Assembly (NCBI RefSeq): GCF_024198235.1 | Contig: NZ_JAKCFB010000009.1 | Location: 230,624-294,623 of the forward strand | Direction of reading: 5' to 3' | From: Myxococcus dinghuensis | GTDB lineage: Bacteria > Myxococcota > Myxococcia > Myxococcales > Myxococcaceae | DNA: 64,000 nucleotides | Shown here: one piece after another, positions 61,137 to 64,000 of the stretch | Position numbering within the stretch: the first letter of the stretch is position 1 | How the letters are laid out: each line of letters opens with the position of its first letter | Translations under genes and position numbers: made by a program | Notes under the pieces: model-generated | What the model was told of the DNA's origin: nothing | Databases searched by the model: none | What the model saw: the letters and a program-made list of their open reading frames with translations, nothing else

Positions 61137-63359
61137 ATGGGAAAGATTGATGGCAATCAGAGATGTCGAAACGTTGCACCCCCTTCGACTTCCACCAATG
61201 AGAGCAAGACACGCACACAGGAGAGAAAGAACTCCCCTGGGCGGGACAACCCCAACGTGCGTGCCCATCAAGGTCACAGTGATTTCGAGGCCGGGACAAA
61301 GAAGGCCGGCACTCCTGCCCTCGACGCGAATGCGGTTCTGCCGGCGAAGCTGAATCCCGCATCTGTTCAAAAAGCCAACGAGCACTATGAGAAACTCAAA
61401 GGACTCAACCCCACTGGGGCCGCAAAGGCCTTCGCAAAGGTTGTCGAGACGCACAAGAGTGATCCTGACTATGTAGCTCAACTCGTCAATCGCGCCCGTG
61501 AAAAGGGGGGATTACTCGATAACTTGGCCCGCGCGCATGATGGCTTTTCTCCGTTCTCAAAAGACAAAAACGGCAACTACTTTCCCGAGTTCATGGAGTC
61601 GGAACGCAAGGTCATTACAGATGCCCTTGGCACAGCACGCGCGAAAGGATATCTCACCGACCAGGACGTTCGGGACCACGCAACGGACAATACCCAGTGG
61701 CAGGACATCGCCAGCCGACTCGGTATCCGCCATGTGGGGCGCCTCTCTGGCGCCGATGCCCCGCTCAAGGAAGTACAGGGCGCCAGGACTCGCTTCGAAA
61801 AGGCACGCGACCAGGTCAGGGAGAAGAACGAGCGACTGGCAAAGCTTCTAGCGAGTGCCGGCCCAGCACTCACGGATGTTCAGAAGAGCGCCTTCATCAA
61901 AGAGTTCCAGAAGGATCCAAAGAACAAAGCAGTCTACAAAGAAGAAGCTGAGGCAGCCCAGGCTCTTGCTGCGTCCTTGGAGCGCAATCAGGCCACATTG
62001 GGACAAGCGGGAGTTCGGGACCCTGAGGCCCGCAAGGAACTATATGAATCCCTCAAGACACTCGCGACCTCTCCTGCATCCGGAAGAGTCACGGACGTCA
62101 TCGAAAAGCTCTTCAAGGATCCCGAGGTTGCAGAGTCATTCAATGAATTCGAGAATCTCGAAAGAGAAATCCTCCAGCCTGCTGCAACAGGACTCGCTGC
62201 GCGCCTCCTCGAAGAGAACGACGGAGACGCCAAAGCAGCCTCCGATGCCTACAGAGAGAAACTCAAAATCCTCGACGAGACTTTTTCAAACTTTGGCAAG
62301 CCACTAATTGACGGCAGAGATGGAGTGACGCAGGCCGCTTCCGCTGCGCTCGAGGATGCCACGGACAGCAAGTATAGCGCCTTGGAGAGGCTGGGTGACA
62401 ACTACGAGAGCATGAGCACTGGGTCGAAGCTTCTGACAGCCGGACTCCTCGTCTACGGCGCAAAGGCAGGCGCCGACAAGGCCGCAGAGGGTGAATACCG
62501 TGAGGCGGCAAAAGAGTTTGCCGGAGCCAGCAAAGGCGCTGCCGAACTTTTGGCAGGTGCGACAAAGAGTCTGGTGGACCTGGGGAAGAACGCCCAACAG
62601 AGAGTCGCTTTGCGCTATGGTACCAAGGCACTAAGCGTTGCAGAATTTGCGGCAAAAATTGCCCCTGGAATTGGAGTTGCCGCGAGCGCAGCATCGCTCG
62701 GAATCAACGTCGACAAGGCTAAGGAAGGGAATGCGGGCTATGCCCTCGCCGCCGCTGGCGATGTGATTGGTGTTCTCGGAGGCTTAGTCAACTACATCCC
62801 AGGGGGCATCGTGCCGGGCGCTATCGCCAGTGGGATAGGAGCCGCCATCAGCGCGGGTGGAGAGTTGCTGGGGAATTTCATCGACCAGAAGGACCTCGCC
62901 GACGAACGGCAGCGCCTTTTTGCAGGACTCGATCAGCTTCCAGAAAATCTTCGCGAGCCTCTTGCCACTGCGGATAGCGCCCGGATCAAGTTTCTCACAA
63001 CAGACCTGAGCCTGAAGCCCAAGCAAATCCAGGCGCTTCTCCAGAACAACCCCAAGTTGGCAGATGGCCCCCTGGGCACAGAATCCGAGCTGCATACCAT
63101 CCTCAAGCTGGCCAAGAATGCAAAGCTGACTAGCGACGAAACCTATCGACTGCTCGACGGGGTCTTCAAGGGCGCATCTTCCCTCGTCGAGGACGTCCTC
63201 AAGCGAAAGGCTGTGCTCGACACCTTCTTCCGGTACGCACATACAATCTCCGTCCAGGGCAAGAGCGGACTGAAGAAGTTGTTCGAACAGGGAGCCAACG
63301 ATAGCAATCTCGCCGATCTCAAGACGCTATTTCTGGGGGCCGCACGCGGCTTGGATTGA
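61137..63359 (+). CDS. Low-GC, hydrophobic-helix protein, candidate toxin/effector, 740 aa
   Basis: A 740-residue protein from the ATG at 61137 (AAAGAG upstream); a GTG at 61101 is in frame but lacks a ribosome-binding site. No signal peptide. The first ~75 residues are disordered and basic, then a long helical part (about 85-420). Hydrophobic Gly/Ala segments lie at about 430-445 and 500-580 (PGIGVAASAASLGI, GDVIGVLGGLVNYIPGGIVPGAIASGIGAAIS), of the type found in pore-forming or membrane-inserting toxins. The C-terminal part is helical without motifs I know. Codon and base use are clearly less GC-rich than elsewhere in the window. No immunity-type neighbour is certain. Function is unproven. 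Confidence 0.8.
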   Translation: MGKIDGNQRCRNVAPPSTSTNESKTRTQERKNSPGRDNPNVRAHQGHSDFEAGTKKAGTPALDANAVLPAKLNPASVQKANEHYEKLKGLNPTGAAKAFAKVVETHKSDPDYVAQLVNRAREKGGLLDNLARAHDGFSPFSKDKNGNYFPEFMESERKVITDALGTARAKGYLTDQDVRDHATDNTQWQDIASRLGIRHVGRLSGADAPLKEVQGARTRFEKARDQVREKNERLAKLLASAGPALTDVQKSAFIKEFQKDPKNKAVYKEEAEAAQALAASLERNQATLGQAGVRDPEARKELYESLKTLATSPASGRVTDVIEKLFKDPEVAESFNEFENLEREILQPAATGLAARLLEENDGDAKAASDAYREKLKILDETFSNFGKPLIDGRDGVTQAASAALEDATDSKYSALERLGDNYESMSTGSKLLTAGLLVYGAKAGADKAAEGEYREAAKEFAGASKGAAELLAGATKSLVDLGKNAQQRVALRYGTKALSVAEFAAKIAPGIGVAASAASLGINVDKAKEGNAGYALAAAGDVIGVLGGLVNYIPGGIVPGAIASGIGAAISAGGELLGNFIDQKDLADERQRLFAGLDQLPENLREPLATADSARIKFLTTDLSLKPKQIQALLQNNPKLADGPLGTESELHTILKLAKNAKLTSDETYRLLDGVFKGASSLVEDVLKRKAVLDTFFRYAHTISVQGKSGLKKLFEQGANDSNLADLKTLFLGAARGLD

Positions 63360-63398
63360 TGTTCGACCCAAGGCATGAGGCACTCTCTTTCTGCATGA

Positions 63399-63599
63399 AT
63401 GAAGCTTCGTTTGGAAACTACCTCTCTGCGCCAGTTTGATACGCCGTCTCTCTCTGAGGTCGACATCAAGAAATGCCTCGCTATCGGGGGCATCCTTGGT
63501 TTTGAGAAAGAGCCGTTCAGCCGAGGCCGCAGTTGGGAAGGCGATAGCCTCTACGGCGCCTGTCCATCTGTTTTCGCTGTGGCGCTCGCGAAAAATTAG
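63399..63599 (+). CDS. Small ORF, doubtful, 66 aa
   Basis: A 66-residue reading frame starting MKLRLETTSLRQFDTPSLSE, in the low-GC gap after the 740-aa gene. No ribosome-binding site or motif. It may be a remnant or an immunity-like small protein; support is weak. Confidence 0.25.
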   Translation: MKLRLETTSLRQFDTPSLSEVDIKKCLAIGGILGFEKEPFSRGRSWEGDSLYGACPSVFAVALAKN

Positions 63600-63623
63600 A
63601 AATCGCAGCAAGGAGATGTTTGC

Positions 63624-63803
63624 ATGAGAAATGCAGTGAAGTATGTGTTCGGGGTCAGTGTTCTATTCTTCGCGACGGCCTGCGGTCCCCTGATGGAGTC
63701 GCACGGGGAAATGGGGCCGGCAGCCTATAATGAAGAGACGTCTGGAATTTACGACATAGACTTGGTTCTACCCGGTCACTTGAATTCAGGTGGGGGGCCA
63801 TGA
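63624..63803 (+). CDS. Small lipoprotein, 59 aa
   Basis: A 59-residue protein, MRNAVKYVFGVSVLFFATACGP..., with a lipobox TAC (Cys20) and a mature part of 40 residues rich in Gly, Glu and Tyr. A perfect AAGGAG precedes the ATG. Low-GC like its neighbour. Many short myxobacterial lipoproteins have this form; function unknown. Confidence 0.72.
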   Translation: MRNAVKYVFGVSVLFFATACGPLMESHGEMGPAAYNEETSGIYDIDLVLPGHLNSGGGP

Positions 63804-63952
63804 TCGACGGTCGGGATGACACCCGCACAGCTCAAGAAGCTGGACGAGGCGCCCTCAGTGGTCACGCAAAACCGTAAGACCTCGCCGTGCCCCGTCGTGA
63901 CGGGCCCCAGCATCTCGTGAGACCTCCAGCGGCCACACGCAGGAGGTGGTCC

Positions 63953-64000
63953 GTGGAGCTGGAGAAGGAGCTGGAGCAGTTCCGTCAGGAGGCGCAGCGG
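63953..64000 (+). CDS. Start of a gene cut by the window edge
   Basis: GTG at 63953 after CAGGAGG; the 16 visible codons (VELEKELEQFRQEAQR) form a Glu/Arg-rich helix. Too short to name. Confidence 0.35.
   Translation, partial: MELEKELEQFRQEAQR

Noticed and set aside
1..64000. CRISPR arrays, tRNA and rRNA genes
   Set aside because: No regularly spaced short repeats and no cloverleaf or rRNA sequence recognised anywhere in the window.

Overview
The window is GC-rich DNA, densely coded on both strands with many ATGA/GTGA start-stop overlaps. It carries Ser/Thr kinases, an ECF-type sigma factor next to a kinase, Asp/Gly-rich surface lipoproteins, an alpha-2-macroglobulin and bacillithiol genes. 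Together these point to a myxobacterium (Myxococcota; Myxococcus/Corallococcus/Pyxidicoccus type). This is inference from gene content, since no rRNA or marker gene is present.

Layout. (1) 1-7.7 kb, minus strand: part of an extracellular contractile injection system (eCIS, Afp/PVC-like): DUF4255 cap protein, an unrecognised 485-aa protein, sheath, two tube proteins, DUF5908, LysM baseplate protein, VgrG-like spike and a PAAR tip cut by the window edge. (2) 8.2-9.1 kb: RpoH-type sigma factor with its own terminator. (3) 9.4-15.4 kb: mostly ordinary genes: DUF1360, a signal-less alpha/beta hydrolase, a YcnI-like copper protein plus a small lipoprotein, an AAA15-type ATPase, DUF2911 and a LysR regulator. 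(4) 15.5-17.1 kb: a lower-GC two-gene module with a HipA-like kinase. (5) 17.2-20.8 kb: bshC-bshB1-bshA for bacillithiol, divergent from a PIG-L deacetylase / mini-membrane protein / sodium:solute symporter operon (21-25.4 kb). (6) 25.5-27.4 kb: a haloperoxidase-type hydrolase and a hypothetical protein. (7) 27.5-33 kb: a 1349-aa protein with an Ala-rich N-terminus, five annexin-like repeats, a glycine-rich hydrophobic region and a C-terminal PD-(D/E)XK-like nuclease, followed by a possible immunity gene and a GNAT acetyltransferase. (8) 33-44 kb: Ser/Thr kinase, a large alpha-2-macroglobulin coupled to PBP1C, and a protein with repeated T-E/D-x-R motifs. (9) 44-52 kb: old yellow enzyme, KatE catalase, SRPBCC protein and a secreted protein with three DUF4082 repeats. 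(10) 52.5-64 kb: lower-GC accessory region. It has a kelch lipoprotein, a membrane protein and an Ala-rich coiled-coil protein, then an ECF-like sigma factor coupled to a zinc-finger/kinase/TPR receptor. Divergent from these are a truncated paralogue of the coiled-coil protein fused in frame to an IS3 transposase end, a 740-aa low-GC protein with hydrophobic Gly/Ala helices, and a 59-aa lipoprotein.

How it may fit together. The most unusual content is a set of signal-peptide-less proteins (1349 aa, 268 aa, the 220-aa fusion; possibly the 740-aa and 315-aa proteins) that look like effectors or their carriers, three of them sharing an Ala-rich helical N-terminus, in the same window as a contractile injection apparatus. 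That they are delivered by the eCIS is my hypothesis; nothing in the sequence proves it.
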